A DNA stretch of 64,000 nt from Deltaproteobacteria bacterium (GTDB lineage Bacteria; Myxococcota_A; UBA9042), in contig JACKFC010000001.1 in NCBI GenBank assembly GCA_020632665.1, positions 1-64,000 on the forward strand, read 5' to 3'. The translations under genes and the position numbers were made by a program. Below are positions 17,301 to 28,300 of the stretch, piece after piece. Positions within the stretch are counted from its first letter, which is position 1, and the number at the start of each line of letters is the position of its first letter. Below the pieces are notes generated by a model that was not told the DNA's origin, did no database searches, and worked only from the letters and a program-made list of their open reading frames with translations.

Positions 17301-18614
17301 GTTGAAGCAGCCGCTCTGCGGCGCACAGCCGTCGTTGGTGCACGGGTTGTTGTCGTCGCACTTCTTGCTGACGGTGTAATCCTCGCCGGTGCACTTGCCG
17401 CCGATGCAGGCGTCCTTGCTGGTGCACTCGTTGTTGTCGTCGCAGGTCTCGCCGTCCTTGATCGCCTCGGACTTGCAGACGCCGGTGGCCGGGTCGCAGG
17501 TGTCGAGCGTGCAGGGGTTGCCGTCGTTGCAGAGCTTCGGCGTGCCGGCGCAGACGCCCTTGGCGCAGGTATCGGTGTTGGTGCAGGGGTTGTCGTCGCT
17601 GCAGCTGACGCCGTCGGGGCTGTTGGCCTGGGTGATCTTCGCAGTCTCCGGATCGCAGGTCACCTGCACGCAGGCGCTGGTCGGCACCGAGCCCGCGATC
17701 GGGGTGCCCTTGCACTTGCCGGCGAGGCATTGCTGGTCGGTCTGGCATTTGTTGCCGTTGCTGCAGGTCACGCCGTCCTGGACGGTGGAGAACTTGCAGC
17801 CAGCCACCGGATCGCAGGTGCCCTTCTGGCAGTTGGCGTTGTCGCCGGTCGGGATGCACTTGACCTCGACGCCACCGACGCATTTGCCGTCGCCGTCGCA
17901 GATATCGTCCGCAGTGCACTGGTTGCCGTCGAAGCAGGGCGTATCCTTCGCGACGTTGTTGTGGACGCAGCCGGTCGCGGCCTCGCATTCGTCGCTGGTG
18001 CAGTCGTTCTCGTCGTCGCACTCGGACTTCACGTCGATCGCGATGCCGCCGCAGGTGCCGCCGGGTCCGCAGATATCGTCCTTGGTGCAGGCGTTGCCGT
18101 CGTCGCAGGCCTTCTGCTGCGCAGGCGGGACGTTGTTGTAGTCGCACGCGCCGGTGACGTCGCAGAAGGCGATCTTGCAGGGGCCGTTGTCGGGGCAATC
18201 GGGCGCGCCGCCGACGCACTTGCCGGCCGCGTCACATTGGTCGTTGGTCGTACATTTGCTGCCGTCGTCGCAGCCGGTGCCGGCCGGAGCCGCGGCGACT
18301 TCGCACTTGCCGGCGTTGCAGGCGGCGACTTCGCAGGCCTTGAGCGTCACCTTGCCGGCACAGTCGTCGGGCTGGCTGCACGCGCCGCCGTCCGTCTCGC
18401 CGCCGTTGACGTCGATCGGGATGTCCGGGTTGCCGCCGGCGTCGACGTCTCCGGAGCCTCCTGTATCGGCTGTATCTGCCGGCTGCGACGTATCGCCCTG
18501 GTTGCTGCCATCCGTGCCACAAGCGGCAACGGAGAACGCAACCGCGAGGGCGACGAGCAGGCTACGGCTTGCGCCGGCCGCGGTGCGGGTATGGAGAAGG
18601 TGTGGGCGTCGCAT
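11337..18614 (-). CDS. giant cysteine-repeat lipoprotein (Dicty_CTDC-like repeats)
   Basis: A 2425-residue protein; ATG 18614 preceded by GGAAGG. An N-terminal signal with lipobox (FSVAACG, Cys about residue 32) and an Asp/Gly/Thr-rich linker mark it as a lipoprotein. From about residue 60 to 1910 it is an unbroken array of Cys repeats of the type CDDGNPCTIDGCD...GC, roughly 30-35 residues each. They are close to the Dictyostelium CTDC-type repeat, with variants such as DDGNLCNG and ADNNGCT. The last 510 residues hold about three modules of the beta-sandwich, carbohydrate-binding-like kind (starting EDFTKDMSGWF, QGFEPNTLGTEV and HESFDTSTDLPTW). No catalytic domain is visible. Such proteins are presumed surface or adhesive; that is inference. 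Divergent from a related lipoprotein at 18808. Confidence 0.85.
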   Translation of the reverse strand: MRRPHLLHTRTAAGASRSLLVALAVAFSVAACGTDGSNQGDTSQPADTADTGGSGDVDAGGNPDIPIDVNGGETDGGACSQPDDCAGKVTLKACEVAACNAGKCEVAAAPAGTGCDDGSKCTTNDQCDAAGKCVGGAPDCPDNGPCKIAFCDVTGACDYNNVPPAQQKACDDGNACTKDDICGPGGTCGGIAIDVKSECDDENDCTSDECEAATGCVHNNVAKDTPCFDGNQCTADDICDGDGKCVGGVEVKCIPTGDNANCQKGTCDPVAGCKFSTVQDGVTCSNGNKCQTDQQCLAGKCKGTPIAGSVPTSACVQVTCDPETAKITQANSPDGVSCSDDNPCTNTDTCAKGVCAGTPKLCNDGNPCTLDTCDPATGVCKSEAIKDGETCDDNNECTSKDACIGGKCTGEDYTVSKKCDDNNPCTNDGCAPQSGCFNPPKNGGVCEDGDKCTTGDTCVTGKCTGKAKACDDSNPCTNDACDPVSGECKSTQFDGPCDDGNKCTSNDVCAAGKCEGKLSNCNDNNPCTDDTCDTIIGCKNTPKFGGTPCDDGLACTTNDKCDGGQCVGKNECVACSTDIECAKYDDGNICTGTMKCVDTPKGKVCDVDPKTVITCPAAPDPACGASLCDGTNGKCSVKNKAEGTPCTSANKCIEQTTCGADGKCGGTPVDCDDDNPCTDDTCNPTSGCEHKAKADDTDCDDGNQCTPTESCKSGACIAAQNVCGCKADSECTKWDDGNLCNGLMACIAGFCSKLPNSAVTCDASKDACKDNLCDTKSGQCGLVGKKDGTSCDDGDACSIQEACTGGACKSTASIDCGDDNPCTFDVCDPFFGCFNAPAGENGPCDDGSACTKGDKCVGGKCAGTKLECDDDNPCTIDVCDAKSGKCTALLDNNLKCDDGDPCTEGDKCLDGVCKAAQLKCDDGNPCTIDGCDGQGGCKNVLEPNKDCDDGDACTVIDRCDFNGKCAGKAKDCDDGNKCTSAGCNKGVCVIQPLTGEPCNDGNACTEKDRCDNKGDCIADVVNCDDGNPCTKIAGPCSTVNGCTVVPNDGIACNDGSLCTIADKCASGECKGVNLPCDDGNVCTNDSCDPKKGCVNAQNTCDDSNDCTFDKCDSSKGCVSSALDGFQPCDDGDKCTEKGVCNGTKCESKLVLCDDENPCTIDTCTQEAGGCVSLPDPNTATVCSDNNVCTDDACDGKGKCVGVEKLCDDGNPCTQDSCDKLKGCVTTDLEEKTPCDDGDPCSSKTVCQGGICSGGNYDLCPACENGEDADCAIYDDNNLCNGKYVCKKKDPKATSGFCHFDPDPTVCDTTGDTPCQKNVCETTSGTCKPTQLVNGSQCEDGLPCTIGDTCQNGSCSTGAPADCSSVSDGCNTSTCIGDPTAQLGYSCVPLPKAGTVACDADGSGCTANDFCKEGKCQAGKPVNCDAVAGECEVAACVKDGANGFTCKISAAPDNAECDDGQLCTVGDFCKTGTCQAGTKPYECKDEVDTQCAIGQCDKAANEGTGGCTAKPTNEGQVCDSDDNGCTVNDICVQGFCVPGAPVNCNEKSGACTVGACKSLGGKSYECVAAPVNESKPCEADNNGCTLDDHCEAGKCAPGKPMDCSKFDANGGCLVGTCKSLSASQGSCTAVPAQVGLSCDADNNGCTKGDACNKDGACVPGAAVNCLAQGGSCATGACSSTGKDSYKCLGDPKPDGTSCDADGDGCTVDDKCAAGACVAGGEPDCSAETKSACIVGGCTTKGSDKYLCEPYPKKNGDVCDADKNGCTKNDTCQLGFCEAGALETCKDLQSACAKAECEDKGGTNFVCAVTPVESYPPLSKQTACDPKAKAGETGACPANYICTVGTAGDTEGNCQPKVSVSCTDGDACTVEDVCVNGNCQGGQPPDCDDKDACTLDVCDKGQCKHQPIQGCGQCLVEDFTKDMSGWFTIGSAKTITGTRSTVVGPDGNPNGSFAIAWDGSTVSAEPSPEDLFVSYRIVGRQLFLEADKTTVLTFSLEADMKDADCLEVYIDDATKVASYCGKVTPLPGQSGQVMAVDLSAHAGRAIQPEFRIVKAIVKDEKGSLTLRNITISGFCGAACMSQGFEPNTLGTEVYNPPVTQRRPQSWSFASTAAGYGAWLITDKAARSGSGSLVATYAGKPASGKAETMTLTIPGLTPVAGSKLSFALRATDIGEAGCNNGDKLVVSVDGADVYQSCDVVADWKVQTINLSDYAGKSVTVAFKVVSAATDKAKGTFQLDDITMTGQCSWLCFHESFDTSTDLPTWIVSGNMASGQNPPIQTKYSVSGGQSLASSKPYSMLIKSDATVPAGSLAVIGLAGTIPAARTSVAGGALTLKLNAVVDPASCNPNPPAPPALFIGVSKPGIPSISETEPVGTEVCKSTSGWETVTVQIPGSVGYEWVQPVLVATQKTGSKTFTTYVDDVQIICK
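12900..18250 (-). repeat. degenerate in-frame Cys-repeat tract
   Basis: Nearly continuous units around gacgacggcaacccgtgc-like codons on the minus strand, variable in length (about 90-120 bp) and sequence. This is protein-level repetition, not an exact satellite. It is prone to recombination and to assembly collapse. Confidence 0.7.
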
Positions 18615-18663
18615 GGCAGGCCTTCCGGTGCCCTGAGAGTGCGGGCAGGACGAAGTCCGGACC

Positions 18664-18692
18664 AGCCTAGCAACCGCAGGGCGGCGCCGCAA
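18664..18692 (-). promoter_or_regulatory. candidate promoter for the giant Cys-repeat lipoprotein
   Basis: TTGCGG (18692-18687) and TAGGCT (18669-18664) with a 17-bp spacer on the minus strand, about 50 nt upstream of the ATG at 18614. A weak match. Confidence 0.3.
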
Positions 18693-18739
18693 GAAGGCGA
18701 CAACCGACCCCAGCCTCGCGCTATTCCCGCGGCGTTTCG

Positions 18740-18768
18740 TTGATCGCCGCGGCTGCGGTCGCTACGCT
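18740..18768 (+). promoter_or_regulatory. candidate promoter for the lipoprotein at 18808
   Basis: TTGATC (18740-18745) and TACGCT (18763-18768) with a 17-bp spacer, 39 nt before the ATG. It shares the 193-bp divergent region with the giant gene. Confidence 0.4.
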
Positions 18769-18807
18769 ACTCGCCGTCGTGCCCGCGACACCCCTCCCGG
18801 AGGACGC

Positions 18808-20682
<1,875 letters not shown>

Positions 20683-20696
20683 ACCGGTCCGTCCCT

Positions 20697-20728
20697 TTCT
20701 GGCCGCAACCCCTCGCTGCGGCTATGCT
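20697..20728 (+). promoter_or_regulatory. bipartite motif TTCTGGCCG-N14-GGCTATGCT (copy 2)
   Basis: Box A at 20697-20705 and box B at 20720-20728, 72 nt before the tamB-like start. Both 9-mers and the spacing are identical to copy 1 at 10425-10456. Confidence 0.5.
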
Positions 20729-20800
20729 CCCCGGCGTCGAATCGCGCCCCGCTCTGCGACGTCCGCTGTGGGGGGGCCGTGAGCACGGGAGCGCCGGGCG

Positions 20801-23800
20801 TTGAGCGATCCGCAGGGCCAGCACGGGCGCAAGCGCTCGCTCTTCGCGCGTGTGGTCGCGATCGTCGCGCGTCTGCTCGGTGCCGGCGTCTACCAGCTCA
20901 CGATTCGCGCTGCCGTCACGCTCTGCACCGCGGCGCTCTTCGTCTACTTCACGGTCAATTCGCCCTCGACGGTGGCGTGGCTGGGCGAGGCGCTGCAGGG
21001 CGCCGTCCCGGGGCGCATCCAGCTCCGCGCGCTGCGCTGGGGTCCCGCACCTGGGCAGGTTCGGCTGCACGAGGTGCGCCTGCTCGACCCCGATGGCGCG
21101 GCGGTGATCGCGGCGCAGCGGATCGACCTGGAGGTCGCGTGGCTGCCGCTGGTCGGCCGGCTCCTCGCGGGTGAGCGGGGCCTCAAGCTCCGACTCGACA
21201 ACCTCGCCGCCGACGGCCTGGTCGTTCGCTTCGAGGAGACCGCCGCGGGCGATATTCGCCTGTTGTGCGCCTTGATCGACCCCGAGCCCAAGCCGAAATC
21301 GTCGAACGACGAGGCCGCGCCGTTCGCGCTGACGATCGACCGCATCGGGCTGCGAAGCGGCGCCTTCCACATGGACCTCGCCGGGACCCAGATCGACGTC
21401 ACCGGGATGGGCTTGGTCGGTGAATTCCGGGTCGAAGTGACGCCAGCACCGGGTGGCGGCGACGCAGCCGTCGAGTGGGGCTGGTCGGCGCGAGGGGTCG
21501 AGGCGGCGCACGGCGAGATTCGGCTCGACGCCTTCGACCGCGCCGGATTGGCGCAGCTCCCCGGCGGCAAGATCCGGATCGCCTCGGCTGTCGGAGGTCC
21601 GCAGGACGCGAGCTTGGCCGACGCCCGGATCGAAGGTGAGCATACGGTGCTCGAGCGCGGCGATATCGCGGTGCGCTGGGCCCCGGAGCTGGACGTAAAG
21701 GTCCGCCGCGGCGCGCTGCGCACCCGCACCCCGGAGGAGCCCTTCCTGGGCCGGATGCTGGGCGACCTCTTCGCCGCCGAGACCCGCTTCGTCGGTGAGG
21801 TCGACGTCGACTCCGCCGGGCGCAGCCACGTCCGCGGTGAGGTCGAGGGCTCGGGCCGGATGGCCGGCTTCGACACGCGGCGGGTCCGCGCCACGATCGA
21901 CGTGCACACCCCGACGGTGGATGGCGACATCGTCGACGTCGTCGCGCAGAAGGTCGACGTCGAGGGCTTCGGCGGCCGGCTGCGGAGCGACCGCCTGACC
22001 TACCACCTCGCCGCCGACGGGTTGCAGCGCAGCGCCGGCGTGGTTCGCGCCGAGGGCGTCTCGATCGCCGAAGCGCTGGCGAGCCCGGCGATCGGGATGT
22101 CGGCCGAGCAATCGCTGCCGATCGCCGGCACGGTCTCGGGCGAGGTCGGTGTCGACGTGCAGCTGCGCACCGGTGGCGATGCGGGGCTGTGGATGGAGGC
22201 CAAGACGGACCTCGACCTGCAGGTCGAGCGAGATCCGCGCGCCGGGCTCCTGGTCGAGACGTTGCCGACGCTGCACTTCCGCGGAGGGGTCGACACGGTC
22301 ATGGACCCAGGGGGCAAGCCCGCCCGCCCGCTCTGGCTGCGGCTGCGCGGCGCCCGCCTTTCGGACCGCGCCTTGCCGGACGGCGGTGGAGCGGCGGCTG
22401 GCGCGACGTATGTCGCGGCCACGGGCGAGGTCGATCTCGCCGAGAAGACCCTCTCGATCGAGGGCGAAGCGCGCGCGGCGTCGCTCGGCAGCCTGCTGCG
22501 GCCCTTCGGCGTCAAGGGCGTCGACGGCGCCCTGCGGCTGGACGGCCTGCAGGTCGGCGGCCCCTTCCTCCGGCCCACGGTGCGCGCCGGTCTGCGGGCG
22601 AGCGGGCTGGTCGCGGCCGGCACCCGCATCGACGAGTTGCGGACCGAGCTCGCGCTGCAGGACGACGTGCTGAAGCTGAACAAGCTCTCGGCGAACCTCG
22701 CGCAGGGACGGGTCGGCGGCGACCTCGAACTCGAGCTCTTCGCCGGCGACGTGACCCGGGTCGCCAAGCCGATCCGGGTCCGCGGCAAGGGCGTCTCGGT
22801 GCGCGACGTCGAGCTCGGGCCTCTGCTCACCGGACAAGGGGTGCGGGGCGTGAGCGGACGCGCCCGACTCGAGGGCCTCTCGTTCAAGGTCGACCTCGAT
22901 CGACCGGCGCGCACGCTGCAGGCCGCCGGCCACCTCGCGGTCAACAACCTCGGCGTGCGCTTCGAGCGTTTTGACCGCGTCGGCGCCGACTTCCGCTTCG
23001 GCGGCGGGCGCCTCGAGTTGCCAGCGTGGGAGGTGCAGATCCCGCCGCTGCAGCGCCGCGGAGAGCCGCCGCTCGGCCTGACGACCTTGGTCAAGGGCAG
23101 CGCGAGCGTCGGCCTCGAACGCGGCGATTGGGCCGTGGAAGCGACGCTCCCGACCCTACGCTTCGACCAACTGGGCGAGGTGCGGGCGCTCGCGATGCCG
23201 CTGCATGGCACGATGGAGGGCACGATCAGCGCCTCGGGTGGCGGCAAGAAGCTGGCGCTGCGCGGCGATATCGGCCTGCGTGGCCTGGCCTGGGACAAGA
23301 TCGTGCTCGGCGACGGCCGGATCGGCATCGACAAGCCCGCGGACGGCCCGGCCTCGCTGAGCAGCGGGCAGTTCTTCCCGCGCTTCGCGTTGAAGGAGAA
23401 TTCGCTCGTCACCTTCCGCGGCTTGGTGCCGGAGGTCGTCTCGCTACAGGTGCGCGCCGAGCGTTTCGACCCCTGGGATCTGTTGGCGCTGCCGCCGATG
23501 AACGGCATCCGGCCCTTCGTCGCCGGCGACGCCGAGCTGCGCTTCGACTTCCGCCCTGGCCAGACCGTCTTCGCCATCGAGGCGCAATTGCCGCCGGGTG
23601 GTGCCGAGATCGAGCTCGACAACGGCTTGGACACGATCCGCAACCGGATGCCGGCGACCGTGAAGGTGCTGCCGGATCGGGTCGAACTGGGCGATACCGA
23701 GCTGGCCTTCGGCACCGAGGCCGTCGAGCTCTGCGGCACGTTCTTCTATCCCAACGAAGCCGAGGGCAAGCCGTCGCGGTTGGCGTATTTCCTCGCCGGT

Positions 23801-25309
23801 CACGTCGAGGTGCCGCGCTTCGGCGCGCTCTCGGAGAGCTTGGCCAACCTCGAGCTGGGCTTCGATATCGGCGAGTCGTCGGTGGTGCGGGCCGATCCGG
23901 GGTCGCGTTGCCTGACCGGCGCGGCGAGTCGGAAGGGCGCGATGCGGCTCGCCGGGCCGCTCGACGCGATCGCGCCGACCGGACGCATCGTCCTGGCCAA
24001 CTCGCGCGTCGTGCCACGCGGCTACGGCCGCGAGATCATGCTCGCCGAGGGTGCGGTGCTCGATCTGCGGCCCGGCGAGAAGGGGCTCTTGCAGCTGCAG
24101 ATCCCGAAGGACAAGGCGCTCGAGGGGCGCATCGAGGACGGCCGCTTCAAGCTCTGGGGCGACGTCGCGCTCGACGGCTACGCGGTGCAGGGCATCGATA
24201 TGCACTTCGATGGCGTCGACCTGGCCTACGCCGTGCCGAAGGAATACGCCCTGGTGGTGACCCCGACCCTGCGCTTTCGCGGCCGCCACCTGCAGGACGC
24301 CAAGCGGCGGGACATGCTGCTCTCGGGCAACGTGCTGATCTCCGAGGGTCAATACAGCAAGAGCTTCGACAAGCTCGGCAAGGTCATCGGTGGCGTGCGC
24401 GGCCGCGAGCTCGACGGCTATTCCGAGCCCTTGTTGGAGCGGATGCCGTGGATCGGCGCGATCCGCTTCGACCTCGGCCTGCGTGGGCAGAACTTCGAAG
24501 TGCTGTCGCGCTTCCCCTTCGGCCGCACCGACTTGGAGTTGGGCCTCGATACGCGCGTCAGGGGTACGATGGCGGCGCCCGAGCTCTACGGACGGGTCGA
24601 GGTGCTGCCGGGCTCGATGCTGACCTACTCGGTGGTGCGGCGGGAATTCGAGGTCACCGAGGGCTCGATCGACTTCAACGGCGCGGTCGACAAGGCGTGG
24701 CTGAGCCTGGAGGCGCGGGCTGAGATTCCGCTCGATCAGGACGTGCAGGGCGGCTCGAGCAGCAGCCTCGGCATCGGGCCGAACCTGACCTCGAGCACCT
24801 CGGGGCAGGTGAGCAAGGTGACGGTCGTGATCCGCATCGCGGGTCCGCTCGACGACCCGCGGCGGCTGGTGATCGGCCTCTCCTCGACGCCGGCGCTGGA
24901 TCCGGCCGATATCCAATCGCTGATCTTGACCGGGCAGCTGCTGACGTCGCGCTCCGCCAGCGGAACCTTCGGCAGCCGCGACAGCTTCAACCTGCTCACC
25001 GACGAGCTCGCCGAGGCCTTCCAGAAGATGCTGCTCTCGGCGTTCGTCGACTCGATCTCGATCGGCATCCCGACCTCGGGCGGCATCAACGCGAAGGTGA
25101 CGACCAGCCTCGGCAAGGCCATGACCATGACGGGCAAGGTCTTCCGCGACAGCAATGGCTCCACCGAGTCGAGCGCGACCTTCAGCCTGCGCCTGGGCGA
25201 GCGGTGGTCGCTCGAAGGCTTGTTGCGCTCGCAGAGCTCGAGTGGGCAGTCGACCTCGATCAACGTCTACGAAGCCAAGCTTCGCTACCGCGTGCCGTTG
25301 CCGGAATGA
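20801..25309 (+). CDS. tamB: TamB-like translocation/assembly module (DUF490)
   Basis: A 1502-residue protein starting at TTG 20801 (GGGAG about 8 nt upstream). A single N-terminal membrane anchor (LTIRAAVTLCTAALFVYFTV, about 33-52) is followed by more than 1300 residues of repetitive beta strands, typical of the AsmA/TamB long beta-groove. The C-terminal DUF490 part contains GTMAAPELYGRVEVLPGSML, FEVTEGSIDFNG, DPRRLVIGLSSTPALDPADI and the end strand YEAKLRYRVPLPE. TamB spans the periplasm and, with an Omp85 partner, helps outer-membrane protein insertion or phospholipid transport. The partner gene overlaps its stop (ATGA), which supports a TamAB pair, here in TamB-first order. Start codon is the main doubt. 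Confidence 0.85.
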   Translation: MSDPQGQHGRKRSLFARVVAIVARLLGAGVYQLTIRAAVTLCTAALFVYFTVNSPSTVAWLGEALQGAVPGRIQLRALRWGPAPGQVRLHEVRLLDPDGAAVIAAQRIDLEVAWLPLVGRLLAGERGLKLRLDNLAADGLVVRFEETAAGDIRLLCALIDPEPKPKSSNDEAAPFALTIDRIGLRSGAFHMDLAGTQIDVTGMGLVGEFRVEVTPAPGGGDAAVEWGWSARGVEAAHGEIRLDAFDRAGLAQLPGGKIRIASAVGGPQDASLADARIEGEHTVLERGDIAVRWAPELDVKVRRGALRTRTPEEPFLGRMLGDLFAAETRFVGEVDVDSAGRSHVRGEVEGSGRMAGFDTRRVRATIDVHTPTVDGDIVDVVAQKVDVEGFGGRLRSDRLTYHLAADGLQRSAGVVRAEGVSIAEALASPAIGMSAEQSLPIAGTVSGEVGVDVQLRTGGDAGLWMEAKTDLDLQVERDPRAGLLVETLPTLHFRGGVDTVMDPGGKPARPLWLRLRGARLSDRALPDGGGAAAGATYVAATGEVDLAEKTLSIEGEARAASLGSLLRPFGVKGVDGALRLDGLQVGGPFLRPTVRAGLRASGLVAAGTRIDELRTELALQDDVLKLNKLSANLAQGRVGGDLELELFAGDVTRVAKPIRVRGKGVSVRDVELGPLLTGQGVRGVSGRARLEGLSFKVDLDRPARTLQAAGHLAVNNLGVRFERFDRVGADFRFGGGRLELPAWEVQIPPLQRRGEPPLGLTTLVKGSASVGLERGDWAVEATLPTLRFDQLGEVRALAMPLHGTMEGTISASGGGKKLALRGDIGLRGLAWDKIVLGDGRIGIDKPADGPASLSSGQFFPRFALKENSLVTFRGLVPEVVSLQVRAERFDPWDLLALPPMNGIRPFVAGDAELRFDFRPGQTVFAIEAQLPPGGAEIELDNGLDTIRNRMPATVKVLPDRVELGDTELAFGTEAVELCGTFFYPNEAEGKPSRLAYFLAGHVEVPRFGALSESLANLELGFDIGESSVVRADPGSRCLTGAASRKGAMRLAGPLDAIAPTGRIVLANSRVVPRGYGREIMLAEGAVLDLRPGEKGLLQLQIPKDKALEGRIEDGRFKLWGDVALDGYAVQGIDMHFDGVDLAYAVPKEYALVVTPTLRFRGRHLQDAKRRDMLLSGNVLISEGQYSKSFDKLGKVIGGVRGRELDGYSEPLLERMPWIGAIRFDLGLRGQNFEVLSRFPFGRTDLELGLDTRVRGTMAAPELYGRVEVLPGSMLTYSVVRREFEVTEGSIDFNGAVDKAWLSLEARAEIPLDQDVQGGSSSSLGIGPNLTSSTSGQVSKVTVVIRIAGPLDDPRRLVIGLSSTPALDPADIQSLILTGQLLTSRSASGTFGSRDSFNLLTDELAEAFQKMLLSAFVDSISIGIPTSGGINAKVTTSLGKAMTMTGKVFRDSNGSTESSATFSLRLGERWSLEGLLRSQSSSGQSTSINVYEAKLRYRVPLPE

Positions 25310-28300
25310 ACGCCACCCTGCCCTGCCCTCGGCCGGTCCGTGCCGGCGTCGCCGCGTGCCTCGCAGCGCTCGCCCTGGCCGTGGTGGCGCGCCCCTGTGT
25401 GGCCACGACCGGGCCGCCGCGGCCGGATCGAGCGGCCGAGCCAGGGCCCAGCAGCCCCGCGCCCGGCGCCCCGCTGCCGCGGTCGGTGACGCCGACAGAG
25501 CGGCCGAGACCGAGCTCGCCAGGCTCCGAAGGCGGCGAGAGTGAGCGGGTCGTCCCGGGACTCGCCGAGTCGGAGAAGAGCTGCGCCGGCGCCGAGATCG
25601 CGACGGCGGAGCTGCTCGGCTGCGTCGGAACGCGCTGCCAGGACCGCGACACACGGGCGAAGCTGCTCTCGCTGACCGACCTGCGTCGCGGCAGCAGGCT
25701 CGCGCCGGACGGCCTGCAGCGGGCGGTCGCGCGGCTCGAAGCGACGGGCTTTTTCCGTATCGACAAGGTCCGCTGCACGCTGCGCCCGTCGGGAGCCCGG
25801 ATCGCGCTGAGCGTGTTGGGCAACAACGTGATCCGGGCGATCCGCTTCGACGGCAACCGCGACGTGCTCGAATCCGAGCTGCGCAACAAGCTGCTCTTCC
25901 AGCCGGGCGATGTGCTGAACCCCGAGACCGAGGACGGCAGGGCGCAGCTCGCGCGGCAAAAGTCGGCCCTGGAGACGCTCTACCAGCGCGCCGGCTTCGA
26001 AGACGTGCAGGTGGCGGTGACGGCGGAGTCGACCGGCGTCGGCTTGGTCGCGATCGACGTCGTGATCCGCGAAGGCGCCAAGCAGCATATCGCGACGATC
26101 CGGACCAAGATCCTCGACCCACATCGCCCGAACAAGCGCGAGGAGGAAGCCGGTTTGCGCTGCGAGCGGGTCTCGGAGCGGATGATCTCGCGCGCCAGCG
26201 ACCTCGGCGCGATCGACGTCTTCACCCGCCGCGCCGGCGTGAAGGGGCGCGGCAAGATCCGCGGGCTCCTGCGCCAACTCGGCTACCACAGCCCGAAGGT
26301 GACGATCACCCACAGCCCAGCCGAGCAGGTCGTGACGGTCGAGGTTCGGCTCGGCCGCTGCAGCATGGTGCGGGTACGGGGGCGCGAATCGAGCGAGCTC
26401 TCCGGCCGCGAAGCGCGCTTCACGACCATGGACGACGCCGACATCCGCGAGGTGATGCCCTTCGCCGAGAGCGGCGTCTTCGACCTCTCCGAAGCCGAAC
26501 GTGGCCGGCGCGAGCTCGCTGCGATGCTGGAGAACCGGGGCTACCTCTTCGCCGAGGTCGAGCTCGACTATCGCGACGTTCCGCGTTCGTGGGGCAGCCG
26601 GGTCGCGTCGGTGATCACCTACCGGGTCACGACGAACTACCTCGCGCAGATTCGCGGCCTGCGCTTCTGTGACGCCGGGGTGCTCGCCGACGCCGAAGCC
26701 CGCAACCAACGCGACGCCTGCGAAGGGCGCGCCGCAGACGCCCTCGCCTTCGAGCCCTCGGAGCTGCAAGGAGCGATCGAGACCCGACCCTACGATATGC
26801 TCGACGAGGGCGGCTTCCTCGCGACCGCGCAGATGTTCGGCGACCTCGACCGGCTGCGGCAATTCTACCGCGACGCTGGCTACTTCGAGTTCCGCTACGG
26901 CCTGGTCGCGCCTGCGGGCAGCGGTGGCGGCATCGTGCGGCGCCGGCATCGCACCGATCGCGAAGAGATCGTGGAGTATTTGCTACCCGACCGGGGATTC
27001 CGCGTCCGCCGGCCGGTCGGCGAGCACTTCATCTACGTCGAGGTGCCGTTCGAGGAAGGCCGCCGGTCGCGTTTCGTCGACGTGCGCGTGGTCGGCGCCC
27101 AGCCCAGCCGGCTGGCGCGGGTGCAGCAACTCTTCGCCGTACGCCGCGGCGACGTCGCCAGCTTCACCCGCGTGGTCGACGGTCTGCGCAAGATCGAGGA
27201 CGATTACCGCGACCTCGGCTATTTCCAGGCCCGCTTCGAGCTGCTCTGCGCGACCCGCAACCGGGCGATCTCGGCCGCAGGCAGCAAGGGGCTGCAGACC
27301 TGCACCGCGAGCCGGATCTTGGCCGAGGAGGTCGAGCTGGAGCTGCGCGTGGTCGAGGGGCCGCGGGTGCAGATCGGCGAGATCTTCGTCTCCGGCAACT
27401 TCAAGACCGACCGCGAGCTGCTGGTCCGCGATATGCCGGCCGAAGGCTCGGATTTCTCCTCCTCGCGCCTCTTCGAATCGCTGCGCTCGCTGCGCAACCT
27501 CGGCCTATTCCGCTCTGTCTCGTTCCGCTACATCGGCCGCGACGAGCAGCCCGTGCGCGACCGCATCGCGATCGTGGTGCAAGTGGTGGAAGATCAGAGC
27601 CGCTTCTTCGACGCTGCGGTCGGCTTCCAGACCGTCAACGTGCAGCGGCAGCAGACCGCCGCCAGCATCGGCACCACGCCGACGGGCGTCATCGACATCC
27701 TCGAACACCAGACCGCGACCGGCGGCCGGCTGGGCGCGGGTTTCGGCCAGCGCTTGGGCGTCTCGCTGCCGAGCCTGCTGCTGACGGCGGAGGCCGGACT
27801 GGTCGACCGCAACCTCTTCGGCGAGGGAAAGGAGGGGCGCATCATCGCCCGCGGCGGCATCACGCCGGCCATCCTGGAGACGCTGCAGCCGGCGCTGCTG
27901 CTCGGCGCCCTCTCGTACTATGATCGCCGCTTTTTCGGCACCGAGACGGCCCTGCGCGTGATCGCGCCGTATTTCTCGCGTGACTTCGCCACCACCACGA
28001 TCGATATCGACAAGGCCGGCGCGGCGGCAGAGGTGCTGCGTCGCTTCGGCCGCCTCGGCCTCTCGGTCGGCGTCGACGGCGGCTTGGTCAAATACCGCGA
28101 CGGCTCGCAGACCGAGTTCAAGCCGTGGCAGGCGCAGTTCAAGGTGATCCCGCGGCTCTCCTACGACGCGCTGGATTCGCCGATCAACCCGTCCCGCGGC
28201 ACGTACCTGACGACGAGCGTCGCGCTGATCAACGCCCTCAACGAGCCAACGGCGACCTCGAGCCAGACGGTGGCGGTGCGCGGTAACTTCGTGAAGCTCG

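Noticed and set aside
12900..18250. Satellite or mobile-element repeat
   Set aside because: Repetition is at the protein level, always in frame and with variable unit length; no transposase or terminal repeats.
11757..18743. A 2328-codon open frame on the plus strand opposite the giant Cys-repeat gene
   Set aside because: It is a mirror of GC-rich, repetitive codon use. Its translation is Ala/Val/Leu-rich with no family motif, while the minus strand encodes a signal peptide, lipobox and repeats.
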